Origin: Emiliania huxleyi CCMP1516
Lineage: Eukaryota; Haptophyta; Isochrysidales; Noelaerhabdaceae
Direction: 5' to 3'
Length of the DNA stretch: 64,000 nucleotides
Assembly (NCBI RefSeq): GCF_000372725.1
Contig: NW_005196603.1
Coordinates: 1,489 to 65,488 of the forward strand
The stretch's first letter is position 1; every line of letters begins with the position of its first letter. Shown here piece after piece: positions 52,119 to 62,556 of the stretch. Position numbers and translations under genes: made by a program. The notes under the pieces were generated by a model. The model saw only the letters and a program-made list of their open reading frames with translations, was not told where the DNA came from and ran no database searches.

Positions 52119-55100
52119 TGCGAGTCTGCCTCGCCCGAGTCTGTCTCGCCCGAGCCGTCATCGACGCCATTCGGCTTCGGCTTCCGCTCCGGCTCCGGCT
52201 TTCTTCGCTCCGGCTTCGGCTTTGGCAACTTCCGCTCGTCAAAGCTGCTGTGCATCGTCTCTACCTCGATCGTGGTGCTCGGCCTGAGCTGCTCGGCCTT
52301 TGCTTCGAAATCTGGCGGCGTCTCCGAGCTCCTCCACTGCGTGGTCGTGCCCGACGCGACCGCGGTCCCGGCCAGCGCCACAAAGGTCGGCGCCACCGCT
52401 CACGGATCCTACCGACGACCGGTCCGGATCTCTGACGCCAATGACCGCACGCCCAGCGACAACGAAGTGCCCATGACCAGCGCAGTGATTGTGAGATACA
52501 GACGAGGGTCGAAACTCACCTGCCCCGTCTCTGTGTAGGTCACCGTTGACCTCACGCTGAAGGAGGTGCTGCTCTCCATCGCGGCTCCCTCGGGAGGGAT
52601 GCTCGTGGAGCAGTACACCCGCAAATACTTCAACGGCACGCCCGACCAGGTGCCGGACGACTGCTCAGCGGAGGATGAATGTACGCTGGTCGGCCCCACC
52701 CTCGTCGTGAAGCCTGGGCAGAAAATCGTGCTTACGCTTTACAACGAGCTCCCGAGTCGGATTTTCCTGGATGGCCTCGACGGCAAGCAGACCGGAGTCG
52801 CCGACACGTCGAAGGTGGAGAACTCGATGCACGACATCAGTGTCACTGCTATGCACACGCACGGCCTGCACGTCTCCTCAGCACCTCCTGGCGACAGCAT
52901 CTTCACCGCGGTGAAGCCTCAAGCAAACAACACGTTCGTGTACGACATCCCTGCAAACCACATGGGTGGCACCTTTTGGTATCACGCCCATCACCACGGC
53001 TCGACATCCATCCACGCGGGGGGCGGCGCGGCGGGCATGATCATCATCGAGGAACCGCCGAGCTACCTTCCCCCTTCGATCGCCGAGCTCACTGGGGAAT
53101 ACGAGATGGAGTTCGCAATGGTGTCACTCGACTTCCCCTCCATGCGGAGCCAGGCGCAGCAGTACGAGCAGAATTGCAAGTGCGTGAAGGGCAACTGTAA
53201 GAAGTGTGGCCTTTTACGCCGGCCCTCTTGCGAGCTATCATGCCATGCGAATCTTGCCGCCCCCAGCCTCGGGGCTGCCGCGCTTCTTCCGCAGGACCCG
53301 AACTCGAAGATTTGCCCTCTAAACTCGGAATTCTGTAACCAAGGCTGGTACTACAACCCTATCGACCAAGGCTGGCACTACAACCGCATCGGCCAAGGCT
53401 GGCGCTACAATTTCCTCGAAGGCCGTGAGGTGAGCTCAAAGCACGCCACGTGCCTCAACCACCCGCTCGCCAAGACCTGCCAGGACGGCCAGGGCGGCAA
53501 AGGGAACGTCGACGCCGCAGACAATGGAGCGCCTCAAGATGGACTCGGCGTGTGGGCACCAGGACCAACAGACGCAAACAATGAGTGGACCAAGAGAAAG
53601 GCGAAGCAGAGCCTCGTGCTCATCAACGGCGACCTCAAACCCGACTTTGAAATCGTCGCCAACGTGTGGTATCGCTGGCGGCTGCTGTTCGCCGCCGTCG
53701 AGAAGGTGCTGGAATTTGGATTCTGCCATTGGAATAAGGATTCTGTCACTGGAATTTGGACTGCCCCGCCAATGGATTGTCTTGTCAAGAATCGGACGTG
53801 GGACGACAAACAGCAGTGCAAGCTCTTCCTGCTGTCCAAGGATGGGATAATCTTGAATGAAGCACCAAGGAAGATCGAGCAGGGACTCATGGCTCCGGGC
53901 AGCCGGGCTGATGTTCTTGTGAATTGTCCCGAGGGGAAACACCAGTTCACTACTTTTGGCTTCACCCCCTTTCCCGTCAACCTTATCGACCGACTTACGC
54001 ACGGCGCCCACAGCACGGTAAACCAGTCACTTATGACACTCCATGCAAAGGCAGAACGCAATGTGACCAAATGCAATCTCCCCACGTTCAAGGTTGCACG
54101 CCCGTGCTACCTCGTCGACTTGCAGAACGTCGACTTGCAGAAGGAGTCCGCCTTCAGCGAGCGTGACCACACGAGTATTGACCTGACACTCGGCTCTCCC
54201 CCCATTTTTGCCCCTCCGTGGTATTCTTCGCCACGGGGGAAGAAGCTGACTTTTGAGGGTCAGAGCAAGGCCGACGCCACCCCGCCTGTTGGACAGCCAA
54301 TCGAGATCAAACTCTCTGGCATCGGCATCCATCCCTTTCATCTTCACATCAATCCGTTTCAGCTGCAAGGCGACCCAATGGATCCAGAAGGCCTCACTCG
54401 GCTTCTCAAGTTCTTTGGGCAGAAGGACTATCGGAACCTCTTCAAACACGTTCAAAGGCGGTTCGGAGCATACTTCAAGGCGGGAGACTGGCAGGATACT
54501 CTCCTGCTCCCCCTTCGCGACAAGCTCGACGTGCGCTCCGTGACGGATTTCTTCAACGGCACCCAGATTTGGCATTGTCACATTCTCAGCCATGAGGACC
54601 AAGGCATGATGGGCGTTCTGAATATCACGGGCGAAGAGGGGACGACATGGCCAGGCGCGAAGGACGTAGACCCGTTCTGCTACGAGGCCGGCGAGACGGC
54701 AGGCCCGCCCAATATCACCGGATCCATTGATCCGTGTGGCCCGCCTCCGTCCCTTTTCTTTGCCTCCGTCGGAGAGGAAAATGGAGGCGGAGACCCGGCG
54801 CCCGCACCTACGCCAATTTGCTCTCGGCTCCCCCGGTGGACTACCCCCGACACCGACTTCATCTCGGAGCAGGAGCTCACAACGCTACTTGAAGTGATTG
54901 ACGACGACGTCAGCCTGAGGGCGGCGCTTCTTCCTGAAGGCCAATGGCAGACCTGTTCATTGCAGGATCTCGAAACGCTGCCGGGATTCGCCACACACGG
55001 GGGTCTCAGCATCTACGGCTCCGTGGCGCTCGACCTCGTGGACACCGACAGCAACCGTGCGATCAGCCACGGCGAGCTCATGGCCGCCACAGCGGAGTGC

Positions 55101-55394
55101 CCAGGTAAGGACGCCGGCTTCGCAACGTGCGTCTCGCAGCTCATGCTCTCGAAGCCCGCTTGCATCCTCGAGTGTGTGCGCGGACTTCTCAGCTGCCTCT
55201 GCGACGCCGTCCAGACCCCGCACTTCCCAAGCGTCCACCCGCCCGAGATCCGACGCAGCGGCTGCATTGCCGCCTGCCCGCCCGGCTGCGAGCCGGGCCC
55301 CCACGGGTCGACCTGCACTCCAAGCATGCAACGCGAGCTCCTGTTTGCCCCCATTGGGTGCCCGGCGGGCTGCGTGCCCGCGACGCGCATGTAA
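52119..55394 (+). CDS. Membrane-anchored multicopper oxidase with EF hand
   Basis: The first exon (52119-52489) encodes Ser/Pro and Gly/Phe-rich sequence and a single membrane helix, KLLCIVSTSIVVLGLSCSAF. A 48-base GT-AG intron (52490-52537) leads to VTVDLTLKEVLLSIAAPSGG. All four copper-ligand motifs are present: MHTHGLHV, WYHAHHHGST, IHPFHLHINPF and GTQIWHCHILSHEDQGMM, the last holding the Cys and Met-type ligands of the T1 site. Such enzymes oxidise phenols, Fe(II), Mn(II) or similar with O2. The linker after domain 1 has three tandem QGW-Y-N repeats (53340-53415). C-terminal additions are an EF-hand-like loop, DLVDTDSNRAISHGELMAAT, and a Cys-rich tail (CIAACPPGCEPGPHGSTC). The helix near the N-terminus implies a type II membrane protein with the oxidase outside. 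Confidence 0.88.
53340..53415 (+). repeat. 24-base tandem repeat in the oxidase
   Basis: Three degenerate copies of a unit of about 27 bases encode QGWYYNPID, QGWHYNRIG and QGWRYNFLE. They sit in an insertion between cupredoxin domains and are aromatic-rich. Confidence 0.85.
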
Positions 55395-56091
55395 CTTTGA
55401 CGTTCTGCGGTTAGTCGTTCTCTGGTTCGACTCAAGCGGCAAGGGCTGGGCGTGCTCCCCACCTCCAGCGTTGCGCTTCTTTGGCATGGGCGCCTCATGT
55501 AACATGCTGAGGCTTTCTCCGCCTCCGAGGAGGCTCTACACTGATCATAATCACCGGCCTACTCCGCCGCGGTGCCAGCTAGGCACACCATGAGACTTTT
55601 ACCCGCATCTCCTGGTGTCCATCCTTCTCCTCCGCGGATGCTAGGGCTTGTCTGCGGAGATCCTGCCTTAGCACCGTCGGGCCAAAGCCCCGCCAGACTC
55701 CCTTCACACTCTCTCTCCTAGAGTCCCGTGGCGTCGTCCTAGAGTCCGGAGGTCCCGTCCGTCCCGTCTCGTGACCGTCTCCGTACCACCAAGACTCGAC
55801 CTACAATCCCAGAGTCGGCCGCCGGGGCGGGCGTTTGCCCGCCCAGGACGCCCCGGCCGAACGTGGCAGCGTCGTCTGTTCACGAACAGCCCTTTGGAAC
55901 CCCCAACACGCTATCCAACACATCCGCTCAATGCTCGCAATCTTCATCCCCGCCTTTCTCTCGCACACCGCTTGCGATTCACTCTTTCCCCTGTGCAACG
56001 GACGCGGTCCGGTTGGCTCCTGCCACCGACCTCCAGCGCCCGAGCACGCGCCGAGGAGCTTCTGCAAACCAACCGCGCCGCCAGCGACGTT
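55395..56091. other. Intergenic region downstream of the oxidase
   Basis: No convincing gene. Repeated TCC/GTCC-rich words (55730-55770) and the start of two overlapping long frames. The upstream part of those frames shows no signal peptide. Confidence 0.5.
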
Positions 56092-57170
56092 GCATGCTGC
56101 ATCTCCTCCGCATCTCGCTCGCAAGCCTCATGATGCTCACCGCAGCCAAGTCAACTGCGACAACCCCGGCCGCGACCCCGCCATCGGCCCTCTCGCCGAC
56201 GTCGCTGTCGGCTCGGCCAGCGGCTCGCTCGTCGACGCAGCAGCCGGCAACGCCACTGGACTTGAGCCCTCTTCACCGCTCAGAGGGGAGCCGCGCATCG
56301 CTACCACTGTGGGCCCCGCCGATGTCTCCACCGGCGGCGGACCCCTCGCCCTCGTCGCCCTCGCTGTCGCCGGCGTCGGCAGCTACGCGAGTGGCTCTGC
56401 CTTCATCGTCGGGCACACTCCCGTCGCCCTCGACGGGCAACCACTGCCTCGACTGCAAGGTACCAGCCGCACCAACAGCATCTCTGCCTACGGCTCAGCC
56501 GGCGCCGCCTCCGCCGTCAAGGCGCCCACCTGCGACGTGGCTGCCAATCTCCGCGCCGCCGGGCATCCGATATCGACTGCCAGCGCGGTCAGCTTGGGCC
56601 GGGTTCGCACCGATGGCCCTCCTCGCGACGCTCCGCTCCCCGCCAGCCGTGCACATCGCAACAGCACACTCCGCCCAGGCGGCGTTATCGCCGCCGCGCT
56701 CGCCTGCCGGAGGGGCGCCCGCAGCATCGCCATCGGCAACCGCGCCGCCTCGCCTTTCTACCACGGCCTCCTCGTCGCCAGTGTCGCCTGCCTCGGTGGC
56801 TCCGACTGCGTCGCCACGCAACCAGTCTGCCAGCAACCCGTTGCACCCAATCCAAATCCTCCAGCGCTACTCGACTACAGCGATGGGGGGGAAGCTGGAG
56901 CTGGATCCAGATTGGATCCAACCATCGCCCGCCGCGGCGGCGCCTCGCCTCGCCTCCCTGGTCTCCTCGTCACCGGCGGCGCCTCCATCAATGGCCTTGA
57001 CCGCGCCGCCTCGCGTACCCGCTACCGCACAACCCGCAGAGCCAGGACCACCGTCGGCGGCATCCCCGTCGAGAGCCCCGCCGGCGCCGTCCTGCCGACC
57101 CACGCGACCATCGTCCGCCGCGGCGGCGCCTCGCCTCGCCTCCCTGGTCTCTTCGTCTCCATCTATCTAA
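56092..57170 (+). CDS. Secreted Pro/Ser/Ala-rich protein
   Basis: Starting at ATG 56092 the frame opens with MLHLLRISLASLMMLTAAKS, a good signal peptide. About 340 residues follow, dominated by Pro, Ser, Ala and Thr (TTPAATPPSALSPTSL, SPSSPSLSPAS, PAPPPPSRRPPATWLP). That composition is typical of hydroxyproline-rich, O-glycosylated wall proteins, which would be GT77-type substrates. One aromatic island reads LELDPDWIQPSPAAAAPRLA. A 50-base segment at 56921-56970 recurs at 57107-57157 and encodes PSPAAAAPRLASLVSSS twice. A second overlapping frame (55835-57229) is also open; I prefer this one because of the signal peptide and Pro bias. Confidence 0.5.
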
Positions 57171-57229
57171 CGTGTCTTTGTGTGGCTTTCGAAGGCACGT
57201 ACGTGCGATGCAGAGCGCTGCGAGCGTGA

Positions 57230-57689
57230 ACAGCTTGTTGGCACGATCCACGGTGGTGACGAGGTAGGTGACGACGAGGAAGGAGGAGGGAGAGATGAGG
57301 TTGAGAGAGATATGGGATGACGAAGTTGAGAGGGAGGAAGAGGAGGGAGGGGGAGGGGAAGGGACGTTGAGAAATGAGGGAGATTCGTCTAGTGATGAGG
57401 AAGGAGATGACAATCTCGGGGGAGAAACTGGTGACGAGGATGATGTTGAATGCATTGTCGAGGAGAGAGGTAGAGGAGATGCGGTAGAGCCTGGCCGAGG
57501 CTCGTTGACTTGAGGAAGGATTCTTTTCGATTGCTTCCCGCCGGGTGGGCTCAGCCGCTCTGCACGGTGCTGGACGACGCTCCATCTGCCCGGGGAGAGA
57601 GATTTCCACCCAGAGACGTCTCGCCCTCCCCTCACCCTTCGCCATGATGTGTCCTTAGAGTCTCGGAACTACCACGCTTGCTGCGCGCA
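57230..57689. other. Purine-rich stretch with a short acidic frame
   Basis: A G/A-rich tract (57255-57500) encodes an acidic 81-residue frame on the plus strand (EEGEMRLREIWDDEVEREEE). It is probably compositional, so I do not call it a gene. The remainder is the 5' flank of RAD1. Confidence 0.4.
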
Positions 57690-59373
57690 ATGGACGCCGC
57701 CCCGTCGTCTCCCTCCCTCGACTGCCGCACGGACGCGACCAAGGTGGTCACCACCATGCTCCAGTGCTTGCTGCTCAAGTCGGATTCAAAGTCGCAGGCG
57801 GGCCGCCACCACGCCACCTCGTCCACTCCCGCGTCTCACGCCGCGGCGGCGCGCATACCAGGCGTCGGGCGGGCCCATCTGCTGGTGCCAGGTGTCTGAG
57901 CACGGCATCAACTTCACGGTCAACGAGGCCAAGAGCCTGCAGGTGCGAGAGCGACGTCGCTCCCCTCTACCGCGGCACGTGACACCGCCCACACTCCGGC
58001 GTCCGCAGGCGAGCGCATACATGAAGCGCGGCCTGTTCCACGAGTGGCAGCTGGTGCGCGACGCCCCGTCGTGCTCGCGGGGCGCGGCCCGCCTCGTCGA
58101 CTGCGCGAGCTGCGCGTGCTCCGTAGGCGGAGGCGCACTACTCCACCAGCGAGGAGCACGAGCCGCTCCAGTTTGGTCTCAACCTCTCGACGCTCGTCGA
58201 GTGCCTGCGCATCCTCGGCGGGGGCGGCTCAGGCGCCACGCCCCTCTTGCCGGGGCCCTGTCCCTGCTTGGCCGGTGAGGTCGGTTGTGTGCTGCCCAGG
58301 CGGGCTCGACAAGCCGGCGACGCTGCAGCTCTCCTTCCGCGAAGAGACGTCGTGCGCCCCGCCCCGCGCAGGCCGCCCCTGCGCCTGCTGCCGCCCCCGA
58401 GCTGCGCGCCCGGCCGCAGGTGCCTGATGCTGACGCTGGTCGACGGGACGGCGGTGACGCAGTGCATGCTGCACACCATGGACGTCGAGCCCGCCGAGCC
58501 CATCCTCATGGACAGCCACACGCCGGTGCGAGCCCCGCCGTCCCCCCGGCCACGCCACGTCTCGCGAGGCGGGCGGACTGCGAGAGCCACGGCCGCTCAG
58601 GTGCGGATCGTGATCAAGTCGGACGCGTTGCATGACGGCATCGCCGAGCTGGAGTGGGGCGGCGACACGGGCGCGCGTGCTTGCGCGAGCGCGGCGTCCC
58701 CTCCACCCCACCCACCCACCAGTGCCACCACCAGCGCCAGTGGCGGCCGTCCCCAGCGATGCGGCGTCCCTCTCTCCCAGCTGGCCGCGCCAAGCACTGA
58801 GACGTGCGTCCGCTGCGCCTCAGGCGCCCAGAAGGACAAGCGGCTCTGCCTCCGCGTCGCGCTTGACCCGCCGCAGCTCTCGCTGACGGCTCCCGGCCGC
58901 CGCCGCCGGCTCTCGCCCCACTGGACCGTTGCTCACCCGCGGCCGTTGCGGTGCGAGCAGGTGAGCTCGGTCGACTTGGGTTGCGAGATGGCGTACCCAC
59001 CGGAGAGCCTCGTCCACTTCGAGGTGCGTGGAGGGAGCGGAGGGGCCGCCGCATTTCGGGCTGAGCCCGACGGCGCCCTTTCCGCGCGCAACAGGCGGCC
59101 GAGGAGCTTGAGTTCGACTATCGCTTCTCGCTCGTCCATCTCGCGCTGCGCTCCATCCGCGAGTCGGACGAGACGTGCCTCAAGATCGACTCGCAAGGCG
59201 CGCGGCCCGAGGAGGGAGTGCGGCACGAGCCGCGGTGAGCTTCCGTGCCGCTTGTAGGGCTGCTCTACTTGATGTGCAAGTTCCCGAGCGACATGGCGTC
59301 GTGCAGCAACGTCTTCCTCGAGTTTTACGTCTTCCCCCTCGTCGATGACGAGCAGGTCGAGGCTGGCGGCTGA
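57690..59373 (+). CDS. RAD1: RAD1 subunit of the 9-1-1 checkpoint clamp
   Basis: RAD1 joins RAD9 and HUS1 in the PCNA-like clamp that loads at damaged DNA in the nucleus and activates ATR signalling. Exon 1 (57690-57797) reads LDCRTDATKVVTTMLQCLLL. Exon 2 (57890) gives VSEHGINFTVNEAKSLQ. Exon 3 gives ASAYMKRGLFHEWQLV. Then come PLQFGLNLSTLVECLRILGG, GGLDKPATLQLSFREETSC, RCLMLTLVDGTAVTQCMLHT, MDVEPAEPILMDSH, VRIVIKSDALHDGIAELEWG, QVSSVDLGCEMAYPPESLVH, FDYRFSLVHLALRSIRESDE and LLYLMCKFPSDMASCSNVFL with EFYVFPLVDD. The order and spacing follow RAD1 throughout, including the GINFTV-type strand and the final YY/F-P motif. About eight short introns, many beginning GC (for example cag/gcgggc at 57798), interrupt it. 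Confidence 0.88.
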
Positions 59374-59701
59374 GGGCGGCGCTGCCTCGCGAACTGCGAG
59401 GGGCTTGAGTGCCCCTGTCTGTGCTTGATGCACGAGTTTACGCATTACGGTGCATGGTCTACGGTATTTATCAATTCGTCTGCGCACGCGCTGCGCGGGT
59501 TGTCCGCGCCTGTGTGCGAGAGTGTGTTGGCGTGCAAGGCTATCGAAAATCCCACAATCAAGTATTTCAACGCGCCCGATACTCAGCCACGTCTTTTGGT
59601 GACGCGACCCCCCCCCCCCCCCCGGGCCCCGCCCCGGGGACACACCCGACACCGAGAGAGTCGGAACACCGCGAGCGCGACCACGGGATCTCACCGAGTG
59701 G
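59374..59701. other. Intergenic region between RAD1 and the desaturase
   Basis: Convergent 3' ends. It includes a C run (59607-59626). No gene seen. Confidence 0.6.
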
Positions 59702-60834
59702 CTACTCAGGGTGTCCTTTGCTTCCTCCCGCTGTGGCGCCTTCCCATTTGTGCTCCGCGCGCATGTAGTGCTTGACGCCCCAGACGAGTCCGCGCAGGCC
59801 TCGAGTGGCCGGATGAAGAAGTAGTAGGGCAGGTCGACTCCGCCGGGGCGGTGGGCGAGCGCCGGGTGGACGTGGTGGTGGTCGTGGGGGCCGCCTCACC
59901 GATGAGGAACGTGTATGGCCACGTCACCTCCTGCACCATCGCAAAGAAGACGTTCGGCGTCTGCAGCCCCTACTTATGCACGTCGTCGACGGCGCCGCAG
60001 CCGCGGTTGTCGACGGGCTGCTCGGGCGGGTGGTTGGTGACGTTGAACCAGAGTGTCTGAGCCCACCTTGCAGAGCGCCCCGGCCACGTACGATATGTAC
60101 AGCCCGGTCACGCCGAAGTAGCGAAACGCGCAAGCGAGCTCCACGAGGGTTGGGAGAAACGAGTACGTGTTGATGAGGAGGAGGAGCGTGCCCTCGAGGT
60201 GCAGCGGCACGTGCTCGAGGTCCACGTACTTGTTCTCCTTCCCGAACCACGAAAAGGCGCATACCACGAAAAGGCGCCACCGCGGGCTGTGCGGGTCGCG
60301 CGCCTTCTCGCAGTATGCGTGATGGACACGGTGCTTGGAGCCCCACCACACCGGGCCGCCCTGCGTGGCGAGGCAGCCGAGCACCGAGAGAACGACGGCG
60401 AAAGGATAGGAGCACGAGAACGCGCCGTGGGCGGCCCAGCGGTGCAAGCAAACTGACATGCACACGCCCAGCTTCACGCCCGCCAGCAAGAAGGCCGCAC
60501 CGATGGTGACCAACGGCCGCGGCAGCAGCACACCAAACGCGACCGTCAAAATGTAGAGAGGCATGAGGATCGACGCGACCACCGAGCCGTCGCCGGTCTT
60601 GGATGCCCTCGCGGAAGGAGGCGAAGCTCAACACGGAAGCCGCCACGCGCAGTAGTAGCGTGTCGCAGTACACGAGGTGATACTGCAGCACGATCGCATT
60701 GCGCCGTGCTCGAAAAGACCCATACCGCCCCGCCGCCACCAAGGCACGCGCTCGTTGGCCGCGGCGTTGCTCAGCAGTTCCGCGGGAGGCTGCGGCTCTG
60801 GGAACGTGCGGAACCGACGGATCAGGGCGGCCAT
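59702..60834 (-). CDS. Delta-9-type acyl-CoA/lipid fatty-acid desaturase
   Basis: ATG at 60834 begins MAALIRRFRTFPEPQPPAEL. The coding signal then changes frame, as expected for short introns: NAIVLQYHLVYCDTLLLRVA, then LMPLYILTVAFGVLLPRPLV, GVCMSVCLHRWAAHGAFSCS (first His box, HRWAAH), VWWGSKHRVHHAYCEKARDP (second box, HRVHH), VELACAFRYFGVTGLYISYV, LWFNVTNHPPEQPVDNRGCG (the NVTN element seen in delta-9 enzymes) and PHDHHHVHPALAHRPGGVDL with PYYFFIRPLE (third box, HDHHHVHP). All three di-iron histidine boxes are present. The enzyme introduces a cis double bond into saturated acyl chains in the ER or plastid membrane. A 19-base local duplication (cgccttttcgtgg, 60250-60285) lies between the second box and the next helix. 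Intron borders were not resolved. Confidence 0.78.
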
Positions 60835-61398
60835 GGACAAGGATTCGTTTTGAGTGCGGCAGAGACGCCGCCAGGCTTAGTTTCCATGAAAAGGCCGACG
60901 GCTGTTCTCCCCTCTTTATCGCCTCCTTTTATCTTGAGACTTGACCCTAGAGGCCTCGCCCTCGGCACGGGGCGCGAATGTCAAGCAGCCTCCATCACAG
61001 GATCGCGCACGCTCCAGCAGACGCTCGCCCAACATCCGTTGGATAGGTGTGTTTGTGCGGGGGTCTCATTCGGGGTTTTAAATCTTTTGGAGCTTGTGTG
61101 CAGTGCACTTGGAGCACTTTGGAGTGACGTCATTAACCTACACCTCACACCCAGGGCCGGGGAGCTACGAGTAAGAAGCGCACCCAGCGGGCCGGATGAT
61201 CGGTATCGGATTACGGGCTAGAGAGACCTAGCCCTGGGGGTGCGCGTTTGCAGGGAGGGGGGGCAGTGGTTCGAACGGGATGTGTTACAAGGAGCAAAAC
61301 TCGCACGTCCCCGCCCTTTGCCACGTCGACGCGAACGAGGACGGGAAGCAACCTCGGCTCGGCCACCCCTCTAGCGTGCCGCCGTTACCCAGCACCGA
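60835..61398. other. Intergenic region containing a dispersed repeat
   Basis: This is the divergent space between the desaturase (-) and the transporter (+), so both promoters should lie here. The third dispersed repeat copy occupies 61105-61247. Confidence 0.6.
61105..61247 (+). repeat. Dispersed short repeat, copy 3 of 3 (SINE-like)
   Basis: Reads ttggagcactttggagtgac, CCCAGGGCCGGGGAGCTACG, AAGCGCACCCAGCGGGCCGG, ATGATCGGTATCGGATTACG, CTAGAGAGACCTAGCCCTGG and gggtgcgcg. It has small insertions relative to copies 1 and 2. Confidence 0.8.
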
Positions 61399-62199
61399 TG
61401 CGAAGCATGCCTGCTAGTCTCGCCGCGGTCGCCGTCTTTGTACTCGCCCTCGCCTGTGGCACCGGCTCAACGCTCTCTGCCAAGTTGATGTACCAACTCG
61501 AGGTCACGAATAGCGTGGGAGAGATGGCGCACTACTCAAAGCCGGTGTTCATCAGCCTCCTCGCCTTCGTCTCCCTCGTGCCGTTCTGGCCGCTGCATTA
61601 CATCTCCCACTACTGCACCAGCGGCCTCTCCGTGGCGCCGAGCCCTCTGCCGCGTAACTATATCCTCAAGCTTGCGCCGCTCGCTTGCCTGGACGTATTT
61701 GCGACGATCGCGGTCAACGCTGGGCTCATGTACGTGAGCGGGTCAATGTACCAGCTGAGCGGGGCCACCTGCATTGTCTTCGTCTCCGCGTTTCGTATCC
61801 TCCTGCGCATCGGAAAGCCGTTCGAGAAACACAAGTATCTCGGCGTGGCGCTCATCTCCCTCTCCTTTGGCCTCTCAAGCGGGGCGGCAATGCCCAGTCG
61901 CCCTGTGGGCCACGAACCTGTCCATCTACTACCTCTTCTCTGAGGGCGAGTACGGCGAGCACTGGACGACCGCGTCCTGGTTCCAGCTCGTTGGCATGCT
62001 CGGCATGCTTTGCGGGATCTACATCTACAATGGGCCGGCAGCTCCGGAAGCGCCCGCCGATCCGAAGGACGTGGAGGCCGGTAACGACACCGCGGAGGTT
62101 ATCGACCCCTTCGGCCCGGTTCGCATAGCTGTTTCGGGCCGCTCCTCAGCAAGGAGGTCGACGGTTGGAGGTTCCAGTCGCAAGACAGGCGCGGCCTGA
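61399..62199 (+). CDS. DMT-family (SLC35F6-like) transporter lacking its middle
   Basis: ATG at 61399 (MRSMPASLAAVAVFVLALAC) opens a frame matching the first half of SLC35F6-type drug/metabolite or nucleotide-sugar transporters. It shows GTGSTLSAKLMYQLEVTN, AHYSKPVFISLLAFVSLVPF, LACLDVFATIAVNAGLMYVS and the signature SGSMYQLSGATCIVFVSAFR, then YLGVALISLSFGLSSGAAM. After about 61890 the frame changes. The plus-one frame gives ALWATNLSIYYLFSEGEYGE, HWTTASWFQLVGMLGMLCGI and YIYNGP, which corresponds to the last helix of the family, then a polar tail. The helices normally between (about 130 residues) are absent from the sequence. The gene is therefore internally deleted, misassembled, or a pseudogene. 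Confidence 0.65.
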
Positions 62200-62556
62200 G
62201 AGCCCGGGGAGGGCTCGGCCAGCGCCTCCAAGCCTCACTGCACGCTCGCCCTCGCGCGTGCCGTGCACGTGTGTACGATTTTGTGCATTACTGGTTTGTG
62301 AGACTTTGGTGTAAAATTCTTTAAGCCCCGCACAAACACCCCTATCCGGCATCGGCAGTTAACGACCGCACTCAAGTGCTCCAACCAAATGCTCCTCGCA
62401 CACAACACTGGGGGCACGGGACACTGGCGCGCCATCCAATTCGAGTCAATAGTCAACCCCGGATGTGGGGCGAGCGTCGGCGAGACAGTGCAAGCTGTTC
62501 CCACAGCAGGCTGGAAGTACCTCGCCAGCTCCCTCCCTCTCTCACGCTCTCCCCCA
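62200..62556. other. Intergenic region with antisense element copies
   Basis: CTCAAGTGCTCCAACC (62372) is the reverse of the SINE-like repeat start. It is followed directly by CTCCTCGCACACAACACTGG and GGGCACGGGACACTGGCGCG (62393-62430), a reverse copy of the recurring element. The adjacency suggests the two belong to one larger unit. No gene. Confidence 0.5.

Noticed and set aside
55835-57229. Alternative plus-strand frame of 464 codons
   Set aside because: It overlaps the Pro/Ser-rich frame but lacks its signal peptide. Both could be non-coding. I kept the other at low confidence.
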